Made by a program: the position numbers and the translations under genes. A stretch of 64,000 nt of DNA, from the NCBI GenBank assembly GCA_910576815.1, contig CAJTKA010000007.1:1-64000 (forward strand), given 5' to 3'. Source of the DNA: an uncultured Lachnospiraceae bacterium (lineage in GTDB: Bacteria > Bacillota > Clostridia > Lachnospirales > Lachnospiraceae). The notes beneath the pieces are model-generated. The model ran no database searches, was not told where the DNA came from, and saw nothing but the letters and a program-made list of their open reading frames with translations. Shown here in pieces: positions 43,411-50,938 of this stretch. The first letter of the stretch is position 1. Every line of letters begins with the position of its first letter.

Positions 43411-43842
43411 TCAAATCCCCAATCCCAATTCCGCCATGTGCTCCGCGATCTCGTCCATATCGTCAAAGGCCGCCGTATCTTCAAATCGTTCTTTCCCCCA
43501 AATCTCGATCCTGCTGCCTACGCCCACCAGCACCACATCCTTTTGCAGCGCTGCAAACTCCCGCAGGACATTGGGGATCAGGATGCGTCCCTGCTTATCC
43601 ACTTCCGCTTCTGTCGCTCCTGCCAGAAAGAAACGTACAAACTGTCTGGCTTCCTTATTGGTGATGGGCAGGGTTCTTAATTTTTCTTCAAAGAGCTTCC
43701 ACTCCTCGTTATCATACACAAACAGACAGCCGTCCAGACCCTTGGTCACTACAAAAAAATCTCCCAAAAGCTCCCGAAACTTAGACGGGACGATCAGCCT
43801 GCCCTTTGCGTCGATTGTGTGATTGTATTCTCCCATGAACAT
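43411..43842 (-). CDS. mraZ: Transcriptional regulator MraZ
   Basis: A 143-residue AbrB-like regulator with two tandem SpoVT-AbrB domains. It shows FMGEYNHTIDAKGRLIVPSK at the N terminus and, in the second repeat, EVDKQGRILIPNVLREFA. It is the first gene of the dcw operon and represses it by binding short GTGG-type direct repeats near the promoter; such repeats are visible at 43926-43980. The ATG at 43842 follows AGGGTG by 7 nt. Confidence 0.97.
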   Translation of the reverse strand: MFMGEYNHTIDAKGRLIVPSKFRELLGDFFVVTKGLDGCLFVYDNEEWKLFEEKLRTLPITNKEARQFVRFFLAGATEAEVDKQGRILIPNVLREFAALQKDVVLVGVGSRIEIWGKERFEDTAAFDDMDEIAEHMAELGLGI

Positions 43843-43925
43843 CCGCAATCACCCTGCCCGCAGGTACCTTGTACACTACGCTTTCTCCGGTTAAAAGTGG
43901 TCTGCCACAAAAAGAGGATTTTCTG

Positions 43926-43998
43926 CCACTTCGTACCACTTCACTCCACTTTTCACCACTTTCAATCCCATTTTATCCCATTTGCGGGGAAAATGCAA
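43926..43998 (-). promoter_or_regulatory. mraZ: dcw promoter with MraZ operator repeats
   Basis: On the minus strand TTGCAT (43993-43998), a 17-bp spacer and TAAAAT (43970-43975) form a promoter. From the -10 box onward there are two TGGGAT units 10 nt apart, then four AGTGG units spaced exactly 10 nt apart (43926-43960). Such helically phased GTGG/TGGG repeats are the known MraZ-binding pattern. The leader to mraZ is then about 120 nt. Confidence 0.85.
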
Positions 43999-44020
43999 GG
44001 AAAACATGGAAAAGAGCACA

Positions 44021-44052
44021 CAAAAAAAGAACACAGACGTTTTCCTCTGTGC
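44021..44052 (-). terminator. lgt: Rho-independent terminator of lgt
   Basis: The arms GGCACAGAGG and CGTCTGTGTTC run into TTTTTTTG on the minus strand, about 20 nt after the lgt stop. It separates lgt from the dcw promoter. Confidence 0.85.
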
Positions 44053-44070
44053 CCTTCTTTGCCGGCTTTA

Positions 44071-44946
44071 CTACTGATTCCTTATTTTGTTTAAGTGGCG
44101 GCGGATAAGAATGTCTGCCGCGACGGATACGATCACCAGCGCGATTGCCAACACCTGCGAGACGGCAATGGTGGTGTGGGGGATGAACAGGGTATCGGTG
44201 CGAATGCCCTCGATCCAGGCTCTGCCAAGTCCGTAGCCTCCCAGATACAAAAGCCATTGTTCCCCCTCGAATTTCTTGTGTTTTCGGTACAGAAGCATCA
44301 CGGTTAGCAGCGCCAGATTCCACAAGCTCTCATAGAGAAAGGTTGGATGCACCTGGATGTAATTGATGCCCTCCGTCATATGAGCGGCTATCTTTTCGGA
44401 GATATCGCCTGTCCTGACCATTTCTGCGGGAAGCCGCATCGCCAAAAGGCTGTCCGTGTATTCTCCAAAGACCTCTCTGTTTGTGAAATTCCCCCATCTG
44501 CCGATCACCTGGCCAAGTACCAGCCCCGGCACGCAGATGTCCGCCAGCTGTAAAAAGCTCTGTTTCTTTTTACGGCAGTAGATCCACAGGGTAAGAAAGG
44601 CGGCAATCACTGCACCATAAATAGCCATCCCGCCCTTTCGCGTGTTGAAGATGTCACCCAGATTATTCTTATATCGATCCCAGGAAAAAATCACATAATA
44701 GACCCTGGCTCCAATAATGGAAAAAATAATGGCATAGATTGCAAAATCCCAGATAATATCGGGATTCAGTTTTTCAAGATTCGCCACATGCGCCGCCAGC
44801 AGCACACCTGCCAGTACACCGATGGCAATGATCACACCGTAAAGCGCAATCGAAAAGCCAAAGACGGTAAAGGTCTTTGGCACATTCTTCAAATAGATTC
44901 CCAAATTGGGAAAAGCGATGTCCATGGTTCCCATGATATCCTGCAT
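44071..44946 (-). CDS. lgt: Prolipoprotein diacylglyceryl transferase
   Basis: A 291-residue seven-pass membrane enzyme that transfers diacylglycerol to the lipobox Cys of prolipoproteins. The signature GRWGNFTNREVFGEYT, the GARVYYVIFSWDRY segment and FLYESLWNLALL are present. In the KGGMAIYG motif the usual His of some family members is Tyr, a variant common in Clostridia. Start ATG with GGGAG 7 nt upstream. It lies 11 nt downstream of ychF. Confidence 0.95.
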   Translation of the reverse strand: MQDIMGTMDIAFPNLGIYLKNVPKTFTVFGFSIALYGVIIAIGVLAGVLLAAHVANLEKLNPDIIWDFAIYAIIFSIIGARVYYVIFSWDRYKNNLGDIFNTRKGGMAIYGAVIAAFLTLWIYCRKKKQSFLQLADICVPGLVLGQVIGRWGNFTNREVFGEYTDSLLAMRLPAEMVRTGDISEKIAAHMTEGINYIQVHPTFLYESLWNLALLTVMLLYRKHKKFEGEQWLLYLGGYGLGRAWIEGIRTDTLFIPHTTIAVSQVLAIALVIVSVAADILIRRHLNKIRNQ

Positions 44947-44957
44947 ATTGTATCTCC

Positions 44958-46046
44958 CTAGACATTAAAGCGGAACAGGATCACATCCCCGTCCTGCACC
45001 ACATAATCCTTTCCTTCCATACCAACAAGTCCCTTCTCTCTGGCTGCCGCAAGGGAGCCCTGCTCCAGAAGATCTTTGTAATTGACAACCTCCGCCTTAA
45101 TGAAACCGCGCTCAAAATCAGTATGTATCTTTCCTGCTGCTTGCGGCGCTTTGGTGCCGATCTTAATGGTCCAAGCCCTTGTCTCGTCCTCTCCCGCCGT
45201 CAGGAAACTCATCAGTCCCAACAACGAATAGCTTGCGCGAATCAGCTTTTGAAGACCAGACTCCGAAAGGCCAAGATCCTCCAAAAACATGGCCGTTTCC
45301 TCCTCGTCGAGCTCCGCGATCTCCTGCTCGATCTGCGCGCAGATCACAAACACCTCGCTGTCGTTCTCCGCCGCAAACGCTTTCACCTTCTGTACGCCTG
45401 CATTATTCGCGCCATCGTCCGCAAGATCCTCCTCCGCCACATTGGCCGCGAAGATCACCGGCTTATAGGTAAGCAGATTATATGATGTAAGAAGCGCCAG
45501 CTCGTCCTCGTCATCCGTCTCAAATACCTTTGCTAATTTCCCTTCTTCCAGATGCGTCTTAATCCTCTCTAACAAAGCATACTCTTTTGCCGCCGTTTTA
45601 TCCATCTTGGCTGTCTTGGCTATCCTGCGCTCCAGAATCTCGATATCGGAAAAAATCAGTTCCAGATTGATGGTCTCGATATCCCTCAGCGGATCGATGG
45701 AACCGTCCACATGAACGATATTGGAATCCTCAAAACACCGCACAACATGGACGATCGCATCCACTTCACGGATGTTGCTTAAGAACTGATTGCCCAGGCC
45801 CTCCCCCTTGGAAGCGCCCTTCACCAGTCCTGCAATGTCCACAAACTCGATGGTAGCAGGCGTCACCTTCTTGGAATGATACATATCTCCCAGAAGCTTT
45901 AAGCGCTCGTCCGGCACCGTCACAATGCCGATGTTAGGGTCGATGGTACAGAAAGGATAATTGGCGGATTCCGCGCCTGCCTTGGTCAACGAATTAAAAA
46001 GGGTGCTCTTGCCCACATTGGGGAGCCCGACGATGCCTAGTTTCAT
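44958..46046 (-). CDS. ychF: Redox-regulated ATPase YchF
   Basis: A 362-residue Obg-family P-loop protein that prefers ATP. It shows G1 GLPNVGKSTLFNSLTKAG, G3 VDIAGLVKGASKGEGLGNQF, a helical hairpin insertion, and the C-terminal TGS domain ending FERGFIKAEVVNYKDL and YVVQDGDVILFRFNV. It is associated with ribosomes and stress responses. Its ribosome site CGGAGGA lies in the repeated segment 46058-46138 that it shares with the regulator at 53.8 kb. Confidence 0.97.
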   Translation of the reverse strand: MKLGIVGLPNVGKSTLFNSLTKAGAESANYPFCTIDPNIGIVTVPDERLKLLGDMYHSKKVTPATIEFVDIAGLVKGASKGEGLGNQFLSNIREVDAIVHVVRCFEDSNIVHVDGSIDPLRDIETINLELIFSDIEILERRIAKTAKMDKTAAKEYALLERIKTHLEEGKLAKVFETDDEDELALLTSYNLLTYKPVIFAANVAEEDLADDGANNAGVQKVKAFAAENDSEVFVICAQIEQEIAELDEEETAMFLEDLGLSESGLQKLIRASYSLLGLMSFLTAGEDETRAWTIKIGTKAPQAAGKIHTDFERGFIKAEVVNYKDLLEQGSLAAAREKGLVGMEGKDYVVQDGDVILFRFNV

Positions 46047-46057
46047 ATTTTCTTAAT

Positions 46058-46138
46058 CCTCCGTGTTTCCACAAAATAAAAGAGCCTTAACAGCTATGAT
46101 AGTATAGCACAGTAAGGCTCAAAAGTAAATTGTGGGAT
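46058..46138 (-). terminator. Repeated terminator module, copy 1
   Basis: The arms GAGCCTTA (46082-46089) and TAAGGCTC (46113-46120) enclose an inner GCTAT/ATAGC pairing. The minus strand continues TTTTATTTT. It lies 20 nt after the serine hydrolase stop. The similarity to 53846-53925 extends from CCTCCGTGTTTCC to GTAAATT..GGGAT and so includes the downstream gene's ribosome site. A third core lies at 57510-57567. Confidence 0.85.
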
Positions 46139-46139
46139 T

Positions 46140-48119
46140 TTACTTGAATATTTTCACACTGCCGCCACTCTCCCCCACAAAAGCGATATAACCGTCCGGC
46201 GGAAGGTCGATGGTGTCAGCCGCGTCCTTGACGTGGGTGCTGTACAGCAGCTCACGGAACTTGTTGTAGACGAATACGGCGGAGTTGTCGGGACGTTCGA
46301 CCGCGATACTCTTTCCGCCCAAATCTTTCCCGACGCGGTACCATGCGGCTTCACCGCTGTGAAAGGGAATTTCGGAGATATCGGCGGTAAACACCGGGAG
46401 GCTGTCCACACCGCGGCAGCGCGTCCCGTCGCTCATATCAAGGGAGGCTGCCGATGTTCCATCCGCAAAGGTCTGCCGGGTGATCTCTATGTCAAACAGA
46501 TCTCTGTTTGCACTGCTCGGTATGGAAGTAAAGAAAAGGGCATGATCTTCATCGGTCAGCTTTTCCGCTCTTGCCCCCGCGCTGTTTTTTACCAGAATAT
46601 AGCCGGGGAATGCCTCATCTGTCACGACCCGATAAAACGGACTTTCATATTGCTGAGAAGTCCATTTTTCGTTATAGGTAACAAATACCGTCTGCGAAAG
46701 CTCATCCCAGCTTTGCGCTGTACCGGGGGAGACGGGATTTTCCTCCATTTTTTCCCCTGTGTACATACTGTCGAACGTATTTCCAAGCCCCGGGTATACG
46801 GTGAACTTATCCGTTCGGATAAATATTTTGCCATCCTTTTCCTCGAAATAAACGATCTCTCTGTCTGCCGTCATCCTGCCGCTGTCATTTACCTTGACAA
46901 ATCCTCCGTCCTCGGTATATCGGTATCTTTGGGGCAATGCGTTGTCAGTGCCCAAGTTCTCCTTGTACATAGCGGTATCGTCAAATGTAATCCTGTATAT
47001 TCCTGAGCTGTATATATCGCTGATATAGTATAAACCCTCATATTTTTTAGCATGTTCGGAGATGGTGTCCGCTATTTTCGGCTCGGTCGGCGTCAGATCG
47101 CTTACCGCCTTTCCCCGTTCCTCAAGCGCCACGTCCATCAGGGCGAACGCCATCAGTCCCGCGTATTGGCTGCTGCCATTTCCGGCGGTCAGCACCGCAG
47201 CGCTGATCTGTTCATCGGGGGCGACAAGGAGACACGAGTTCATATACGGCAAATCTCCGCCCTTGCCCATGACCTTTATGTTTTCCTTTTCGTACTTGAC
47301 TTGTTCCACAAAGTCCCAGCCAAGACCGTAGCCCTCATATTTTGCGTCATCATTCCAGCGGGCGGACATCTGTGTTTTGGCATCATCGGAAAGCAGAATC
47401 TCATTTCCGGTAAAGAAAGCGCTGCCGAAATTTGCCACGTCAGAGGCGGTGGCATAGATGCCGCCCGAACCTGCCGCCATTTCATAGGGATATTCGATCG
47501 GCAGAGAGCCGCGATAGAGAGATACCTGTGTATCGCCCAAATCACCCGCATACAGGCTCCATGCCGTTCCCGTATGATCTGCGCCTATCTCTTGGGCGAT
47601 GTAATCTCTCACATAATCCGTAAAGCTCATACCGCTGACGTTTTCTACGATATGCTCCATAAGACTAAAGCCCATGTTATTATAGCAGGCATATTCCCCG
47701 GGATCAGCTTTCAGACGCAGCCCCGACACGATATCAAATGCATTGTCATGGGTGAAGCTGTCCACATCTTCATAGAGATAATGGTTGATAAAAAGCCCCA
47801 GAGGTATGCCCGATGTGTGGTTCATAAGCATGCGCACGGTGATGTCCCTGTACCGCTCGTCATCCATCCTGAAATCGGGGAGGTACCTTGTGACAGGAGC
47901 GTCAAGTTCAACCTTTCCCTCGTCAACAAGCTGCATGACCGCCAATGTGGAATACATTTTGCTCACAGACGCAATGCAATATATTCTTTCCTGCGAAGCG
48001 GTTTTTTCGGCTGTCAGTTCTGATTGTGCAGGTTCGGCATGTACCGCATTTCCAGCAGATACGCATACCGTTCCCGCCATACATAAAGCGGACATTGCCG
48101 TAATCATCTTTTTCTTCAT
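46140..48119 (-). CDS. Secreted serine hydrolase (beta-lactamase/PBP4* fold)
   Basis: A 659-residue protein with a signal peptide (MKKKMITAMSALCMAGTVCV, cleavage after AVHA). The catalytic domain has SxxK in IASVSKMYSTLAVMQL (Ser 51, Lys 54), NHTSGIPL, and the Tyr motif ACYNNMGFSLMEHIVE (Tyr about 146). About 250 extra residues at the C terminus are beta-rich. The SxxK follows the signal peptide by only about 20 residues, so the usual first strands and helix are missing. It lies 177 nt after the ABC permease stop in the same module, behind structured leader copy B. The ATG at 48119 follows GGAGG by 5 nt. Confidence 0.88.
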   Translation of the reverse strand: MKKKMITAMSALCMAGTVCVSAGNAVHAEPAQSELTAEKTASQERIYCIASVSKMYSTLAVMQLVDEGKVELDAPVTRYLPDFRMDDERYRDITVRMLMNHTSGIPLGLFINHYLYEDVDSFTHDNAFDIVSGLRLKADPGEYACYNNMGFSLMEHIVENVSGMSFTDYVRDYIAQEIGADHTGTAWSLYAGDLGDTQVSLYRGSLPIEYPYEMAAGSGGIYATASDVANFGSAFFTGNEILLSDDAKTQMSARWNDDAKYEGYGLGWDFVEQVKYEKENIKVMGKGGDLPYMNSCLLVAPDEQISAAVLTAGNGSSQYAGLMAFALMDVALEERGKAVSDLTPTEPKIADTISEHAKKYEGLYYISDIYSSGIYRITFDDTAMYKENLGTDNALPQRYRYTEDGGFVKVNDSGRMTADREIVYFEEKDGKIFIRTDKFTVYPGLGNTFDSMYTGEKMEENPVSPGTAQSWDELSQTVFVTYNEKWTSQQYESPFYRVVTDEAFPGYILVKNSAGARAEKLTDEDHALFFTSIPSSANRDLFDIEITRQTFADGTSAASLDMSDGTRCRGVDSLPVFTADISEIPFHSGEAAWYRVGKDLGGKSIAVERPDNSAVFVYNKFRELLYSTHVKDAADTIDLPPDGYIAFVGESGGSVKIFK

Positions 48120-48124
48120 CATTT

Positions 48125-48255
48125 CCTCCATGTCGGAGCATCTTTTTGCGACGACACGCGAGCAAAATCTCAAATTTTACTCTGCGATTCCGAGTTTGTG
48201 GCTCCGATACAAACTCGCGATTGAAAAATAAGGTCATCAGACTTATTTTTCAATC
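48125..48255 (-). ncRNA. Candidate structured leader RNA with pseudoknot, copy B
   Basis: 124 nt nearly identical to copy C (four transitions). On the minus strand: hairpin 1 GATTGAAAAATAAG/CTTATTTTTCAATC (48219-48255), and hairpin 2 CGAGTTTGT/ACAAACTCG with loop containing TCGGAGC (48201-48207). Hairpin 3 has loop ATTTGAGAT (48167-48175). Then GCTCCGA (48133-48139), complementary to the hairpin 2 loop, lies 3 nt before GGAGG (48125-48129). GCTCC can alternatively pair with GGAG of the ribosome site. A 26-codon TTG-initiated frame also spans hairpins 1 and 2. Confidence 0.65.
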
Positions 48256-48296
48256 TTTCCTCCATTCCGAAGCGTTCTTTGCTGAGGAACGCACTC

Positions 48297-50801
48297 TCAT
48301 TCCGTCATAAGTTCGGTCACGGATATTTTTCTGATACTGCCCGCGCTGATGTAGGTGACGGTCAGACAGTATAGCACAAGCGCTGCCGCCGCGCCGATGA
48401 TCAGCGGCAGGCTTTCGGGAATCTGTACGCCAAACCCCGCCATCCAAAATATGCGCTGTACCCGTACCGACAGCACCGCAGCGATGCAGGCAGAAATGAC
48501 CGTTACAGGGAGAATGCGCAGGGTAAGCTGCAGCATAAGTTCCCTTGACGTATAGCCCATACTTTTCATGATACCAAATTCCCTGCGCTGTCTTTTTACG
48601 GCGGATACGGCTATAATGCCCAAGATCACTGCTACCACAACGGCGATGAATATCACAGCCCAGAGCGAAAATGTCTTTGTGACCGCGGCTATGGATGCCA
48701 TCTGGGATTTTGCAAGAACCTTCATGGAGGATATGTCCTTTATCATGAAATGGCTGCTGTTTCCGCTGATGACGGTATCTCCTATTCTGATCGCATAGTC
48801 AACATCGGTAACGCCGTACTGCGAGATCAGCACCGCCATTTTCTCGTCCGCTTTCGCTCTGATGCGCTCCTCAAGACTTCCCTGTGCGGACTGTGCATAC
48901 GCCGCGTCCTTTGCGCTTGCGCCATACAAAGATGTGAGCTTATCCGTGAAAGCAGGGCGGTCCTCCTCGTTTTTGAGGGTAATCTCCACGGTGTTCGGAC
49001 GGTCACTTGGACGAATGCGCCGGTAACCGTCCTCTGTCATGTAGACGCTCATGCTGTCGTTGTTCATGGCGGAGACAATGCCTGTTATGAGATAGCTTTT
49101 TTCACAAACATCACCCTTAAGGATAATGTTGTCGCCTATGTGTCGGTTCTCGGTCTCCTCTCTCTTTGCGGATATCATGATCTCGTTGTCGTATGCGGGA
49201 AAACGTCCCGTTTTAGGGTGGATATTATCTGTGAGAGAAAAATCGGAGTAGGAAATTACAGTTGCATTCTGATTGCTGCCCTTAATCTCCACCTTATTAA
49301 GCATTGCATGGGTCAACAGAACCTTTTCCACTTCGGGGAACTTACGGATCTCATCGCAGAAATTTTCCCCGTTCACTCCGCTCATCATGGTCATACTTAT
49401 GTCGGGAATCTCCATTCCCGTAACCCCCAAAAGCCCGTCATAGCCGCTCTTGAAAAAGTCAAAGAGGTACACACTGAACATTACGGCAACTCCCGCGGCG
49501 ATGATACAGATACCCGTACCGATATTGGAGCGGAGATCGCTGCATATGCCCTTGAAGGCGAGACGGACATTGATGCTGTGTCTCATTTTTTCAAGAGGAA
49601 GTATGTTTTTCCCGAAATGATGGGTCTTTATGCCCTTGCGAAATGCCACGACAGGAGGGAACTTTTTCACTCTTGCCGCCCTTGACAGCGCAAAAAGCGT
49701 GACAAGGGCTATGATCGATATTACCACGATAAAAATGCGGAGAATATTCACATCCGTATGCACGTCACGGTTAATCATACCCCTTGTGAGCGTATCCATG
49801 ACCGGAGAAAAGACTGCCGCCGCTATGCCGCCGGTGACCGCGCCGATGCCTCCTGTAAGGATATATTCACAGATGTAGGAGCAAGAAAGCTCACGGCTCG
49901 TATACCCCAATGCTTCCAACACGCCGATCTGCACCATCTGTTCCTCCATATCCTTTGAGATCTTGTGAAGAATAAGGAAGAGTGCGCATATCAAGGTGAC
50001 AACGGAAAGAAATACGCTCATATACAGAAACACATAAAGAAAATTGGTTTCTGACCATTTCTCCGTATCTTTATCAAATAATATTACGATACTTGCAACA
50101 CTTTCATTTGACCTTGCGGAGCATTTTTCATAGTATTCCTCATATGAGAATTGCTTTTCCGTGTCAAATGCTATCAAGCGGTATTCCTCATAGACAGTGG
50201 ACAGCAACACCATATCATCATCTGTAATCACACATTTTAACATATGTCTGGAAGAATTATACAAACCCGTGCTGTAAAAACCTGCTATGGTAAAAGGGTA
50301 ATTTCTGCCGCCAGAGACAAAAGTAAACGTATCCCCCGGGGCATAGCCGGCTGTGATCTCAAAATACTGGGGCAGCCATATAGGATGGGACAGCTTTTCG
50401 ATCTCATTATCGGGGAGAACATTCAGTTTCTTGAAATTCTCTATCTTCCGCTCTGTACTTTCGTCTGCAAAAATTATGTTGTTGGCGGTACTTTCACCCT
50501 CCTTTGATATTGTTGACGCAGCCATGCCGACAAGTACCCTGCTTTCCCGGACATCGCTCACTTGGTATTCTTCTTCCAGAATATCACGATAGATATCGCG
50601 ATATTTGTCATCTTCAAATAACAATATAAAATCAGCGGAGCCTGTTTCCTCAAAGGCGCGGTCAAAAGCGCTGCTAATCTGAGTCATGCTGACGGCAAAG
50701 GTCGCCATGAGAAATGCCGTGACAAGGGTGAGAAAGACTATTGCAGCCGCTTCACGCTTATTTTTCTTCAAATTGAACAAGGATAATCTGCATATCTTCA
50801 T
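48297..50801 (-). CDS. ABC transporter permease, FtsX type, large
   Basis: An 834-residue permease with an N-terminal membrane helix (EAAAIVFLTLVTAFLMATFA), a large extracellular domain of about 230 residues, three membrane segments in a first FtsX block (about 270-430), a second extracellular domain and a final FtsX block. The ATG at 50801 (MKICRLSLFNLKKNK) follows GGAGG by 5 nt; the frame extends further upstream only through the leader element. With the ATPase encoded just before it, this forms a MacB/Bce-like exporter controlled by the adjacent two-component system. Such systems often confer resistance to peptide antibiotics; this is inference. Confidence 0.92.
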   Translation of the reverse strand: MKICRLSLFNLKKNKREAAAIVFLTLVTAFLMATFAVSMTQISSAFDRAFEETGSADFILLFEDDKYRDIYRDILEEEYQVSDVRESRVLVGMAASTISKEGESTANNIIFADESTERKIENFKKLNVLPDNEIEKLSHPIWLPQYFEITAGYAPGDTFTFVSGGRNYPFTIAGFYSTGLYNSSRHMLKCVITDDDMVLLSTVYEEYRLIAFDTEKQFSYEEYYEKCSARSNESVASIVILFDKDTEKWSETNFLYVFLYMSVFLSVVTLICALFLILHKISKDMEEQMVQIGVLEALGYTSRELSCSYICEYILTGGIGAVTGGIAAAVFSPVMDTLTRGMINRDVHTDVNILRIFIVVISIIALVTLFALSRAARVKKFPPVVAFRKGIKTHHFGKNILPLEKMRHSINVRLAFKGICSDLRSNIGTGICIIAAGVAVMFSVYLFDFFKSGYDGLLGVTGMEIPDISMTMMSGVNGENFCDEIRKFPEVEKVLLTHAMLNKVEIKGSNQNATVISYSDFSLTDNIHPKTGRFPAYDNEIMISAKREETENRHIGDNIILKGDVCEKSYLITGIVSAMNNDSMSVYMTEDGYRRIRPSDRPNTVEITLKNEEDRPAFTDKLTSLYGASAKDAAYAQSAQGSLEERIRAKADEKMAVLISQYGVTDVDYAIRIGDTVISGNSSHFMIKDISSMKVLAKSQMASIAAVTKTFSLWAVIFIAVVVAVILGIIAVSAVKRQRREFGIMKSMGYTSRELMLQLTLRILPVTVISACIAAVLSVRVQRIFWMAGFGVQIPESLPLIIGAAAALVLYCLTVTYISAGSIRKISVTELMTE

Positions 50802-50806
50802 AAGTG

Positions 50807-50937
50807 CCTCCATGTCGGAGCATCTTTTCGCGACGACACGCGAGCAAAATCTCAAATTTTGCTCTGCGATTCCGAGTTTGTGGCTCCGACACAAACTCGT
50901 GATTGAAAAATAAGGTCATCAGACTTATTTTTCAATC
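50807..50937 (-). ncRNA. Candidate structured leader RNA with pseudoknot, copy C
   Basis: Same layout as copy B. Hairpin 2 is a perfect 10-bp stem (CGAGTTTGTG/CACAAACTCG) with a 7-nt loop TCGGAGC (50883-50889). Its complement GCTCCGA (50815-50821) is followed after 3 nt by GGAGG (50807-50811). Hairpin 3 (AGCAAA/TTTGCT) has loop ATTTGAGAT (50849-50857). The element starts just after the ATPase stop and ends at the permease ribosome site. Confidence 0.65.
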
Positions 50938-50938
50938 T

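Noticed and set aside
35800..45850. Further ACAAACTCG matches as extra leader elements (e.g. in murD and ychF)
   Set aside because: They lie inside conserved coding sequence and have no matching CGAGTTTGT arm nearby.
50802..50894. N-terminal extension of the large permease
   Set aside because: The frame there is the leader element; the same translation appears before the unrelated hydrolase because the DNA is duplicated.
7812..50937. CRISPR array or phage-defence repeats
   Set aside because: The repeats are single, dispersed, much longer than CRISPR repeats, and no cas genes or regular spacers exist.
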